From: Strigamia acuminata
Taxonomy: Eukaryota > Arthropoda > Chilopoda > Geophilomorpha > Linotaeniidae
Direction of reading: 5' to 3'
NCBI GenBank assembly: GCA_949358305.1
Contig: OX442314.1
Span: 38,537,211-38,601,210 of the forward strand
DNA: 64,000 nucleotides
A program made the translations under genes and the position numbers. The notes beneath the pieces are model-generated. The model made no database searches, was not told the DNA's origin, and worked only from the letters and a program-made list of their open reading frames with translations. How positions within the stretch are numbered: position 1 is the first letter of the stretch; the number at the start of each line of letters is the position of its first letter. Below are positions 31,534 to 42,096 of this stretch, one piece after another.

Positions 31534-33002
31534 ATACATGCTAATGTCAACATATTGACAATTAGAAAAAGTCTTGTTAATAATTTTTAACGTCCTCAGT
31601 TTTCATAATTTTCGTAAATTTATGTGTTGAAAAAATTCTCTTTTGTACAATTAAAACACTAAAGTTATACATAAGCTATGCCGACATTTGGCCAATTAAA
31701 AGTTAATAGAAACTAATAAAAAAAAAGGGTTCCATTTATTTGTACACTATTTTCCCTTATTTTTACACACAAAAAAATAAAATTTTACACGACTCCGCTT
31801 TCTGTTTTCTACCTAACCTAACCTAACCTAAACCAGTCCTTGATGTGTATGAATTTTTTAGTGTAGAAATAAGGGAATATAGTGTTGGTTTGTATCGTGT
31901 CAAATCAAAATGAATTAAGAAATACAAGAAATACAAATAATATTCTTAAGTGGTGAAAAATGCCTTATTTCGGAAATGAATCGAGATCCCCACAACAGTA
32001 AGCATTATCCATCGCCGGCACAACATTCTTGCAATCACAGTTGCCATCGGTTAACACTTCACCATGCAGAACGATTTTAAATCTTTGCCACACACAGCAG
32101 TATAGCCACACATGGTACTAATGATAAACTGACTTTTTTGGCACCATCGCAATGAGAATCCAGTGTTCAAATACACAAGATGCTACTAGCTGTTACTGAG
32201 TACCTTCATGCTCGTCGGACACGGCGGTGCATTCTCTGCCTGTGGTTAAACGTTATAATTGAAATCTTTACCTTCAATTGGCGGGGTATGAATACTCTGT
32301 AATACAAGAATTATACAAGTTTCCAGTGACGAGACAACAAGAAACAAAACTAGAAAAATCTAACTAACCTCCTGTTGTGAGGAAATATATAGTCTTGGTT
32401 GGATTAATGGAATTAACAATGTTCCAATGGGAACATGGGTTCGATGAATCCCTCCAATCCTGGATACAGAGGAGCATATTTTGGATTATCTGTATCCGAG
32501 ATATGAAACAAGAAATGAGATACCTGGGACCGGAAACGGATACCCAGGACACAATCCCAATTCTAATTAATCCTGGATTCCGAGTAGTCACATTCCAAGA
32601 GGTTTTTAGCACTTTCTTATTTTGATTAATAACACAAATAATATCAATCTATATTATTGTATATTTCACATTGTATTAGCTGCGGAAGATATATGGATAT
32701 ACAGTATATATTTATTCGAGTTATTGTTTCGCTTATTTGAATTTGTCGCCAACAAGCGCTATCGCCATCTAGTGGTAGGAATGAGCATGGACGAATACGG
32801 TTTCTCAACCGCTACAAGGTTGTGTGGTTAGGTTTAAAGGCTTTATACAAGAGATCATAAATATTTAAATCTATTATACCTACAAATAACGTTTATTCAA
32901 AGCGTCAGTCTAAATAATAATAACTTCGTATACTATTATCAGTTTACGGAACAATTTTTTTGGGTTGAATAATTTTCAAACCCTGCATAATACCGAGACT
33001 CA
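31534..33002. other. Spacer between P4H copies 4 and 5
   Basis: This is homologous to 22994-24939. It carries a TTAGG-type tract at 31811-31832, the LTR-like block (about 31880-31970), a shortened version of the conserved unknown block (about 32000-32240) and the promoter-proximal block from about 32380. A perfect CTCF-like core lies at 32763-32775. No gene is supported. Confidence 0.5.
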
Positions 33003-35331
33003 ATGACAGCCTTTGTCATACTCGCATTGTTTTCCATACGAGGTTTTAATGGTGAGGTTTATTCGTCTATTGCTCAATTAGCGACAGTTTACAACGCACA
33101 CCGAGAAATCGTTGGACACTTGGAACGATACATCGTAGATGCTGAAGCCAAAACTGCCCGCTTACGGAAGTACGATTTATTCAATATTTCTGCTTTTGGG
33201 CTCGTGTCATCAATATCATGAAACGTCTTCACACAGATACGTAGATGCATTTAACCACATGCGTGGGACGGCAGATGTGGATGAGATAGTCGGTAACCCT
33301 CTAACAGCTTACCAACTTATTAAACAACTTGCAGAAAACTGGGCAAGTGTGCAAGAAATACTCGACGATAATTCGTGGCTCGGTTTGATTTGTAACACGA
33401 ATTTTGCTCAAAACAGTTTTTCAACCACCCAATACTTGTGTAGATTCAATTCAACAAATTCAAAGCGGTCGTATTAATACGCTAATGCCCACCGAAGACG
33501 ATTTTGAAGGTGCAGCCTTGGGTATTTTACGACTCCAAGAAACATATCGACTCAATGTATCTGATTTAGTACTTGGCAATATCCTTGGAATTCAAAGTTC
33601 AATTACATTGACAAGTAATTTCACTAAATACTAAATAATAACCAAATAGAAGCATAATAATTAACATTTTTATGTCAGCCGGCGATTGCGTGTATCTCGG
33701 AAAGAACGGTTTCAATCAAGAACTGTTTGAATTGGCAATTGATTGGTATGGCCAGGCTTTACGTAAGAGTAAAAACGAAACAAATCCTTCCGTTGCGCCC
33801 CAGAAAATAATGAAGTTCTTAGACGAGGCAATCAAAGGAGTAAGGCTTCGTATGTGTACAAACGATTAGGGTGAATGGTAGAAAGTTAGATCGAAAATAT
33901 GGAAATTGTTGATTAATTATAGATTGAAATCTCTGATCGAATAATGCTTCATCTTAAGTTATTATTTTCAGCATAATACAGCAATGCAAAAGGAAGGTGG
34001 GTGTTAATTAAATTTTTAGTACAATTTCTTGACTGTAAAAACCTCATGTTTCAAGAATACCGCAATTATAGTGAATTTCTAAATCCAATTCACTCTGCAA
34101 GCAGGAAATACAAATTGGGCCTGGGAATATCTCTTTTTGAAGAATTTATAAATTACATCGCATTGTGCAGAGGAGAACAACTAAGAGTACAACTATGCTA
34201 AAACCTGATGAATGTTTTCCCACGTTTTTATCAACAGATTCATTTCTTATTTAGAGTGATTCCGAAGTAGCGTCTTTAAACTGTTATTTTTCCGACAGAG
34301 GAAATCCAAGTTTCTACATAAACCCAATTAAGGTTGAAGTCCACAGTCACGACCCGCAAATCCTAACTTTTCACGACATCATTTATGAATCAGAAATTGA
34401 TTTCATCAAAGATTTCAGCAAACCATCAGTAAGTTTCAGCAATTGTCGTTAACAAACATGCTTGTAGTTTTTTTTCTTCAAATAATTGTTAATTTGATAG
34501 TTGGAAAGATCAAAAGTTTTTAATCCTTCTGGTGAAATATCAGAGGGTCGAACAAGTCAGAACTCATGGATGTCCGATGACGAGCAAGATGACCAGTTGC
34601 GTCGAAAAGTTAAAATTGTAATGGATCGTGTGTCTAAAATCACTGGGCTCAATGTACACGGAGATAATAACTCGGAAGAAATGCAAGTGGTTAATTACGG
34701 TATTGGTGGTGAATACATACGTCATTACGATGCTTTGTACAAGTATAAGTCTCCCCAGCAGGTTCGTGAAAGCAAATAGTATATCTGGTATTTATTAGAC
34801 ATTAATCGTTTTTAAATTGTGCTTGACAGTTAGCTGATGTGGATCCGTTTAAATTATACTCCATTGGTGATCGAATTGCTACTCTAATGTTTTATGTAAG
34901 TGATGATTGATTTCCCGTCTAAATAATTCATCATCGATTGGTGTTGCTAGTTAAGTGATGTCCAGCTGGGCGGTGCTACAGTGTTTCCGCTGGTTGGTGC
35001 AACTGTCTGGCCTAAAAAGGTAAATAATCCTGCAATTAAATGCATAAAAGCGTCACAAATTAATCTCAATTATCCTTGCACGTACATTTTTAGGGTTCTG
35101 CAGTTTTTTGGTATAATGTGCTTCGAAATGGTGAAGGAGATCGCCGCACTTTGCATGGTGGATGTCCAGTTCTTCTTGGATCCAAATGGAGTAAATGAAT
35201 TACCAGTAGTTGATTACAAAGAGAGATGAAGTTATTAATTTTTTTAATGTGTATATTTAGTTGGAAACAAGTGGATTCGGGAAGTCAATCAAGTTTTCAA
35301 AAGGCCTTGCAGCCTAAACCCAAAAGACTAA
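33003..35331 (+). CDS. Prolyl 4-hydroxylase alpha subunit, copy 5, intact
   Basis: A full 12-exon model in one frame gives 512 residues, near the family norm. Exons: 33003-33169, 33237-33382, 33444-33614, 33679-33839, 33972-33996, 34056-34186, 34255-34428, 34501-34761, 34830-34895, 34951-35019, 35094-35190, 35261-35331. All introns are GT-AG and 50-130 bp. Order: signal peptide ([17 protein letters not shown]), N-terminal dimerisation region, TPR-like peptide-binding region ([22 protein letters not shown]), CRGEQLR linker, catalytic jelly-roll with HYD iron ligands ([11 protein letters not shown]), distal His and 2-oxoglutarate-binding Lys ten residues apart ([12 protein letters not shown]), C-terminus PCSLNPKD. 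It acts in the ER on collagens. It is the best candidate for the working gene of the cluster. Confidence 0.9.
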
Positions 35332-35848
35332 TGTCAACATATTGAAAATTTCAAAAAGTCTTGTCAATAACTTCTTTTTTAGCATCCTTAGTTTTCACAA
35401 TTTTCATAAATTTATATGTTGGAAAAAACACAACCTGTAACTTGACTTTATTTTTCTCTGAAAGAATTAAAACTCGATCCTAGACACATCAACCTACAGG
35501 TAAGACGTCACATGGACATTCTAAGAGAAAATTCTACCTGTACAGCTTCTGGATTTTTTTTATTTTATTTTATTTATTTACATCGTTCAAATTAAAATCA
35601 CTATTGCAGAAAGTGAGTCATAACAGTTGAATTAAGTTTCCACGGCCATTAATCAGGTTATGGCCAAGTTTAATGGCCAGATATCATCTAGTCTCTATTC
35701 AAACGATCGTAATTATTTTAATCTATCTGCAAATAACTTCTATTGAAGTCTAAATAATAACTTGGTATATAATTACCGATACTTCATGGAACAATTTTTT
35801 CAGTTGAATTATTTTTCTACCTTGCATCATTGATGAAATCAAGACTCA
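35332..35848. other. Short spacer between P4H copies 5 and 6
   Basis: About 500 bp without the long repeat blocks of the other spacers: no TTAGG tract and no CTCF-like core. It is AT-rich, with the proximal ATTTTTCTACCTTGCATCAT stretch common to the other copies. No gene is seen. Confidence 0.5.
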
Positions 35849-36345
35849 ATGACAGCTTTTGTCATACTCTTTTTGTTTTCCATACGAGGGTTTAACGGTG
35901 AGATTTACTCGTCGACTGCTCAACTGGCGACAGTTTACAACGCACAACGAGAAATCGTTGGACACTTAAAAAGATTCATCGAGGATGCTGAAGCCAAAAC
36001 TGCTCGCTTACGAAAGTAACATGAATAATTCAATTTTTTTGCTTTCATGTTCGTGTTATCATCAAACGCATTTACTCAGATACGTAGACGCATTTAACCG
36101 CTTGCGTGGGTCGGCAGATGTGGATGAGATAGTCGGGAACCCTTTATCAGTTTTCCAATTTATTAAACTACTTGCAGAAAACTGGGCAAGTGTGGAAGAA
36201 CTTCTCGAAGATAATACGCGGATAGGTTTGATTTGTTCCACGAATTTAGGTCAAAACAGTTTTCCACCCACCCAATACTTGTGTAGATTCAATTCAACAA
36301 ATCCAAAGCCGTCTTAATAATACACTAATGCCCAAAGAAGATGAC
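35849..36345 (+). pseudogene. Prolyl 4-hydroxylase alpha, copy 6, first three exons only
   Basis: Exon 1 (ATG 35849, signal peptide [17 protein letters not shown]), exon 2 ([19 protein letters not shown] to about 36220) and the first part of exon 3 (LMPKEDDV) are readable and in phase. Homology stops at about 36345, where simple-repeat DNA begins. The TPR and catalytic domains are absent, so this is a 3'-truncated copy at the end of the array. Confidence 0.8.
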
Positions 36346-37000
36346 GTTTTTTTGATGGATTATAAATTGTTTCAGACATTTGATCACCACTTAGACTTTC
36401 TTGATGGATTTTTGTTTGTTGTAGATGTCTAAACAATTAAATATCCTTCAAAAGACGTCGAAAATGAAGAAATATCCGTCCAAAGACATCTAAAACAATG
36501 AAACAGCCGTAAAAAAAACGTATAAAACTACTAAATAGCCATCAAAGGATGTCTGAAATAAAGAAAAATCAATAAAAATGTTTCTGAAATGAAGAAAAAT
36601 CAATAAAAATGTTTCTGAAATGAAGAAAAAAAGACAAGAAAATGTCTAAAATGATGAAAAAAAGACAAGAAAATGTCTAAAATGATGAAATATGTTATGA
36701 CTAAACCAACCATGTTCGTCATTGCAATGTTATGATTCGTAAAGTCGCAATGACAAAGTGGTATTTCTGTTATTCTGGCCGGAACCGCAGGTACCGGTTA
36801 TTTTTTCAGATTTCCCGTTTCCCAGTTCCGTAATTTTTCATCCGGTTTCCCGGGACCGAAACCCTACTAATACTAACCGCCAAAATACGCGGAAATACAA
36901 AAAATACACAGTAATAATGGCTTAAAAATGAGTACGAGGACATTTTAATATTATTCTACTCACTTAATACAATGTACAAATTTTACACGATCGATTTAAA
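36346..37000. repeat. AT-rich simple and short tandem repeats
   Basis: This contains imperfect tandem units such as AATCAATAAAAATGTTTCTG (36565-36620) and AAAAAGACAAGAAAATGTC (36625-36680), then a stretch rich in CCGG/CCGGTTTCCCGG near 36780-36860. No gene is seen. Confidence 0.6.
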
Positions 37001-37116
37001 AATGCTATTAAAAATAATGAAAAAAAAAAAAAAAAAAAACTCTTCCATGAAATACTATTATGCAACGAGGGAAAAAAAAATATTGCACGAAAATGATGCT
37101 GATGGTGATCGGAGGT

Positions 37117-37404
37117 TCAATCGGACAGCATGTGAACGAAACTGACCGGAAACATGCCTTTGCGTTGAGGCGAGCCTCCATCCAATTCTCGTCGGCCGTG
37201 TGTTTGTTCAGAATAACGATCACCTCGCCTTCTTGGAAAGACAGTTCGTCCTCATTGTCGGCGTCGCAGTCGTACAGCGCGCGACATCTTCTGGGCCTCG
37301 AATTGTCCTGTCGTTTGCGAGGTGGCGGAAGTGGCGCGTCCGTCAGACCGTTGATTATGACCATTTTTTCCGGCGGAGTCTTCGATCGATGATGCGAATT
37401 CACG
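37117..37404 (-). pseudogene. Terminal SH3 exon of an ASAP-type Arf GTPase-activating protein, with a frameshift
   Basis: The minus-strand exon begins after an AG at 37405-37406 and encodes a Pro-rich lead (PLPPPRKRQ) and most of an SH3 domain: RALYDCDADNEDELSF, EGEVIVIL and DENWMEA. Homology then moves to another frame for the end of the domain (RKGMFPVSFVHMLSD, then TGA at 37117-37119). That is the expected C-terminus of ASAP1/2 family proteins. The switch lies near 37160 and needs a one-base correction, so it is either a sequencing error or a disabled copy. No ArfGAP, PH or ankyrin exons were found nearby, and unrelated genes lie to the right. This favours an isolated duplicated exon, though a very long intron is possible. 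Confidence 0.65.
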
Positions 37405-37445
37405 CTAAACGAATCAGGATGGAAAGCAAACATTTCAACGAACAC

Positions 37446-38934
37446 CGAACTGTTTTATCTAATTTTATAGAACGACCAGAATTCCCCCTACCTAGAACAG
37501 CCAAAACCGGGCATAATGATTAGGGTTGTTCACGAGTGCAGTATATCACACCGCGATATTTTAATTTCCAAAATCGCACCGTGGTTTTTAAACGGCAAAA
37601 AACCATAAAAAATTGCAAATACCGCAAAACCGCAGAAAACCGATAAGAAAATCTGATCAAAACGTATAAAAAACAATAAAAACGGATAAAAAACAATAAA
37701 ACCGGATGAAAATCATTAAAAACGGATAAAAACATTAAAAATCAATAAAAAAAAAACCAATTGTTCAATTGGTTTTTTATATAAAATTTATATAAAATGT
37801 GCTAGTCCCTGTAGTACTTGACACCGCAAATGAAATGTGGTGACCAAGATGGTCGCCTTGAAAGGATGAAAGCTGTGTTTAAATTATACAAGAGCTTTAG
37901 TATAAAATTATCTCATGTTTGTTTTTATTTTATACAAATCAAGATTCATTTCTGAGTTCCGGTGTAATTAGGTCGTCGTCAGGGGCAACCGTTATTTATT
38001 GTAAGGCATAAAACCCAGTAATAAACCGCTTCATTCGTTTAACCATATTGTGTGTCATTTTAGGTAAAAACGATCATAGGTATTGTCTTGTTGCGAGCAA
38101 CATTGGAGAAGTTTTATGTTTTTTCCTGACTATGTATTTTTATTGCTTTGCAAGGATGTCAATGTATTACAAATGCTATCTTTTTTTTGGAGTCATTATA
38201 AACCTGAGCTAATAAGCTTTTTACTGTTGCTAATTACGTCTTGAATGTTTTGTCACTACGGTAATGCATTTGGAACCGTACATTCTTTTTCACCTTTCTT
38301 AAAAAGGCTTAGTAACTAGGAATTTTCTTACTAGATTGTGCTACTTGTTGATACTTAATTTAGGCATTAGTTACCATTGTATTCTCGCTAGCCTATTGAT
38401 TGTATAAAAGTTTTCATGTTCGAGAACATCGTTCTTTTTTCCACTTTTTTGTATACCATGAGACATTAAAGTCTACTGTTCCAGGAATTCGAGCCTCTGC
38501 CAGCAACATAGAATTTCTTTTTTGGTGCCATCGTGACCAGGATTCGAACACAAACCAGTACGTGAACAGTTCTTTATGCCTGTTCTTGCGTGCATCATCG
38601 CCGTTCTCTTCCCTGCGCATTCGAGTGCCGGGACGCCGCATCTTCCGTTCTTGTGCGTCATCAGAGTCGTCTCTTCTTGCTCGGAAGGTCTCATCGCCGT
38701 TTGCCAGACGTCCAAGCGTCGCAGCGCCGAGTCTCTTGGAGTTCCAGCCACGTCAGACAGATTTCAGCCACGGGCCAACCGCAGTGTACTACAAAGAAGT
38801 CAACGTTTTGTTAGTCTAAAGCAGTTTAGTTTATTAAGTTCATTTTTGGGGGTCTTCATAGCAGTTTGTTTGTTGTTCTAGTCTGTATTTATCCTCATTG
38901 TCTTTTCTCCCACCATTTTTTAAATTAATTTGGA
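37446..38934. other. Non-genic region with simple repeats and a PBS-like site
   Basis: From 37600 to 37790 there are imperfect AAAACGGATAAAAAACAATA-type units and a small inverted repeat (ACCAATTG...CAATTGGT near 37758-37776). From 37800 to 38520 no domain is seen. A tRNA-end-like sequence is at 38523-38549 (separate entry). The open frames at 38400-38890 match nothing I know. Confidence 0.45.
38523..38549 (+). promoter_or_regulatory. Possible retroelement primer-binding site
   Basis: The stretch starts TGGTGCC and ends GGATTCGAAC. The first part is the complement of a CCA end and the last part is the complement of a tRNA T-arm. It resembles tRNA-His with three extra bases. The matching half of the T-stem is absent, so it is not a tRNA gene. 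No LTR pair was found around it. Confidence 0.35.
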
Positions 38935-39255
38935 ATGGCTCAGTCAAAGGTTACAGGAGAAAAAGAGGTTGAGGTAATCCGTCAAGAGATAAATCTAAAC
39001 TATACCACTTTACATAAGGACCCCATAATACTGAACTTGATCTCCTCACCCACTCCTCATCAGGCCGACGGCGCGTGCGCTGCGAGCTCAAACAGTCAAA
39101 CGAGACCGCGCACCAATGCTTTCCCTCCGCGCAAGAAAGTAGATGTATGTCAATCAGTACATGCCACTTATAGAAATCGAATGATATTGTTATTGATATT
39201 GATATTTATAAATGTGGCGGGTTTGTTGATTCTCTGGCAGAGAGTTAATTCATGA
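38935..39255 (+). CDS. Small putative tail-anchored membrane protein, unknown
   Basis: An ATG at 38935 opens a 107-codon frame. The first 80 residues are hydrophilic. Residues about 84-102 are a single strongly hydrophobic helix (MILLLILIFINVAGLLILW), followed by RVNS and the stop, a layout typical of tail-anchored proteins. No family is recognised. It lies 400 bp after the PBS-like site, so it could belong to a retroelement rather than the host. A poly(A) signal AATAAA follows at about 39291. Confidence 0.35.
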   Translation: MAQSKVTGEKEVEVIRQEINLNYTTLHKDPIILNLISSPTPHQADGACAASSNSQTRPRTNAFPPRKKVDVCQSVHATYRNRMILLLILIFINVAGLLILWQRVNS

Positions 39256-39863
39256 TGTCAACACAGAGGGGCGCATTGTTTATTTTTTATTGAATAAAAG
39301 TTTTGTAATTTTTAATTACTTTGGTTTGGCACCAAGTCATGTGATTAGGGAGTGTAAACGCCCTCAACAAGCCGTTGTGGTGCATCTCGTTCCATTGTTC
39401 ATTCCCGATTATTAGTTTTAGCCTAATTTATTCTCTTTTAATTGTAATTTCATTAAATAAATTATTGTTTATTTGTTTTATCATATAGCTACTTGTGTAG
39501 ACAACTATTAGCCTTAAAATCCTTGACATAAGTCTTATTAACAACATTCAACCTGTGATTGAAACCTGGATCGCAGCAGAGTTAAGGTAGAAAGACAAGG
39601 AAGCGGTAAAATTCCAAAGCTTGCTAGTACAAGTTTAAACAACAGTGAATTTAATTTAAAATAAAATATGAAAAGAGTAGTAAAAAACATATTTTCATTT
39701 TCGTTTATTTGGTTCCACTCCAGTGGATGGTCCACTCCGTTATCAATTGAATAGGTCGTGTAAGAGAGGAATATATAATGTCCTGATTTTTGTTCTTCTT
39801 TAATTTGAAATGTTTTTGAATTTTTCATAAGAAAGAGGACAAGAAGAAAAAAAGATGGTGAAT
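39256..39863. other. Intergenic, AT-rich
   Basis: I see no gene in this stretch. It contains several poly(A)-signal-like AATAAA hexamers (39291, 39455) and open frames without similarity. Confidence 0.5.
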
Positions 39864-40655
39864 TCAAGTTGTAAGAAACATCAACTTGCTCTTTCTTAAT
39901 AAAACCTCCGCCTTTTTTCTGTTCACAATCCCGACCGGCGACCGAACGAGTCGAGCATCATGTCGTTCGATTCCACCGTTTCGTTTCTCGATTACTTTCC
40001 GCCACATCCCGCCCGCAATCGTTCCATTCTTCCTCACGATCGACCTTAGCTCAATTTTCTCTCTCCCTTGCTTCTTCCCAACCGATTCAACCCCGACTTG
40101 GTCGCCCAACCTTAAATTTTGAAACTGCACGGCCAAATCGTCTAAAATGTTCGTTTCCGTCTTCCGCTTCCGTCTGATAATATTTCTCTGCAATTTCTCC
40201 TTCTGATGTACGATTTCACCTTTCAATCTCTTCAACTCCGATTGGTCGTCTTCGTCTCTTTGTCTCTTTTTGACCGAAACCCTTCCATCGGAACGTGTTT
40301 GTTGAATCGCAACCACCGGAGCGCTTCGAATTTTCCGCTCGCTTTGGGAGCGTTTTAAATACACACTGATGAATCTCTGGCAAAAACATGAACGATGTAG
40401 CGCCAAAGCTGCTTCCATCGAGTCTTTTTTCACGAATTCTATGTACGCAATCCCTCTCGGCAGGCCGGACAGACGATTACGAGGAATGGTCACTCGTTTT
40501 ACCAGCCCGCAACCGAGGAAATGTTGCTCTAATTGATCGGCGGTTGCGGCGTAATTTACATTGCTTATGTAAATCGAGCGGAAATTTATATCGCGTCTCG
40601 AAGGTCTGCAAGCTTTGATTATTTCGCGTTCGGTTGAAATTTTGCGGGAATTCAT
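39864..40655 (-). CDS. PABPN1-like RNA-binding protein (single RRM)
   Basis: The start is ATG at 40655 (MNSRKISTERE), giving 263 residues in one exon. One RRM lies at about residues 25-105. RNP2 is SIYISN, followed by VNYAATADQLEQHF, and RNP1 is RGIAYIEF. The pattern, including the GCG before VKRVTI, is that of nuclear poly(A)-binding protein PABPN1 and its embryonic paralogue. These coat poly(A) tails and control their length. The N-terminal coiled coil of PABPN1 is very short here, and the C-terminal 150 residues are Lys/Arg-rich without the usual Arg/Tyr tail. It is intronless with a TATA box 75 bp upstream. It could be a retrocopy-derived paralogue, perhaps germline-specific. Confidence 0.8.
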   Translation of the reverse strand: MNSRKISTEREIIKACRPSRRDINFRSIYISNVNYAATADQLEQHFLGCGLVKRVTIPRNRLSGLPRGIAYIEFVKKDSMEAALALHRSCFCQRFISVYLKRSQSERKIRSAPVVAIQQTRSDGRVSVKKRQRDEDDQSELKRLKGEIVHQKEKLQRNIIRRKRKTETNILDDLAVQFQNLRLGDQVGVESVGKKQGREKIELRSIVRKNGTIAGGMWRKVIEKRNGGIERHDARLVRSPVGIVNRKKAEVLLRKSKLMFLTT

Positions 40656-40727
40656 TACGGAATTGCGAATCAAGTGTTTTAGATGTGCGCACAATCGAGT
40701 TGTGATTCGTTTTAGCGATACAAGCGG

Positions 40728-40736
40728 TTTATATAG
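40728..40736 (-). promoter_or_regulatory. TATA box of the PABPN1-like gene
   Basis: CTATATAAA on the minus strand lies about 75 bp before the ATG at 40655, which leaves room for a short 5' leader. Confidence 0.6.
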
Positions 40737-41411
40737 TCAAGATGACGAAGGTACGTCGGTTGTACGTTTGGAGAATGAATATTGAAGAAGTAACGTCGAG
40801 AAAACGGTGTTGCGAGAACGTTTAATTGACGGTACGCGAGAAGTAGCGACTTGTGGCAAAACGATGGCTTTCCTGCAGTCCATCATGCAAATGCAGATTC
40901 TCTCAGTAAAACAAGTGCGTACAAGTTAAAGCTGGAATTACAGAATGTCGTTTTTATTTTAATTTCGGGGAAAACGTAGAAGTGCGAATGTTATTGATGC
41001 TCAGCAATCCTCATTTCCGATGCAATAACGTAACGCCATTCGCCCAGTCAATAACCCTAACGTCCGGCCCAATTGATTATGGCCCGACAAGTCGACAGGT
41101 CAACGCTGGAAGATCCTTTCCAATTCACATCTTTTCTAGTAGCTGTATTGGTTGCTATAAATTAGTCGACAATTCTCTCACCAAATTGTACTAACCAGTG
41201 TTTGTTTCTTTTCAGATTTTTAGTATTCGTTTTTTAGTAAAAAGTGTATTTGTTAGTAAAAATATTAATTCTATCGAATCAATATAGGTTATTAATACTT
41301 TCCGTTCTGCCATAAATTATTTGCACACTATTTATTCTTACTTTTTCACTAAAAATGATTTAATTCCGTACTACTTTTTTCCACACTATTTATACTTCTT
41401 TTCACACTGTG
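40737..41411. other. Intergenic
   Basis: I see no gene. From 41220 to 41410 there are loose repeats of CACACTATTTATACTT and TTAATTCCG that resemble the end of the inverted-repeat element that follows. Confidence 0.45.
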
Positions 41412-42096
41412 AATTACTTAATTCCGCACTAATGTTTAAAATTGTGCCAACAGTGCCTTTTTGGCCTACCTAGTTCCCTTTTCTCCCAGAGAAGAATTTT
41501 TTGGCTTCCCAGTGGCCCAGAGGTGAAGCGAAAGCGATTGACATGGGCCCACGAGCTTAGGGGGCCCATAAAGGATGGATACAGTGATCAATATATCTTG
41601 CCAAGTTCCAAAAATCCTAGCTACGGTTCTGCTACAGGGCCCATCAGCCCAACTTGCACACAGGCCCATTGACTTCTTAATTAAATCTAAAATTTTACCC
41701 TTGTATTTAGTTGGTACAAATATTTATTTTGTACAGTCTGAATGATCCACTGGAAAGCACTATGCATTCACTTTGCGAATTAAAGGGTATGATCCAAATC
41801 TCTTTGGAAATGATTGCTTTCCTGCATATCTCACTCCCACCAATGCTACCTAATAAGTGCCCCTGCTTGTTCTGTGAATGTTGTCAGGTATTCCAGGCAA
41901 GTTGTCAAGAACTCAGTTTGACCCTTCTTAGGGCCTTTGAGGTGGTACCTAAATCAAAAACAGCTTGAATACAATGCAATTAACTCATTAATTTGACTAC
42001 CAGCCACATTCCTCTCAGAGAGAAAAGGAAACTAGGTAGGCCATCTAAGGCCAAAAAGGCACTGTTGGTACAATTTTAAACATTAGTGCGGAATTA
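41412..42096. mobile_element. Non-autonomous inverted-repeat DNA element
   Basis: The left end (41416-41490) and right end (42015-42096) are reverse complements over about 75 bp with one gap. The shared outer sequence is TTAATTCCGCACTAATG and the inner part contains GTGCCTTTTTGGCC. The core of about 550 bp has no transposase frame. A clear target duplication was not found, so the superfamily is open. Confidence 0.6.

Noticed and set aside
38523-38549. tRNA-His gene
   Set aside because: Only the 3' third resembles a tRNA and the T-stem partner strand does not pair, so no cloverleaf can form.
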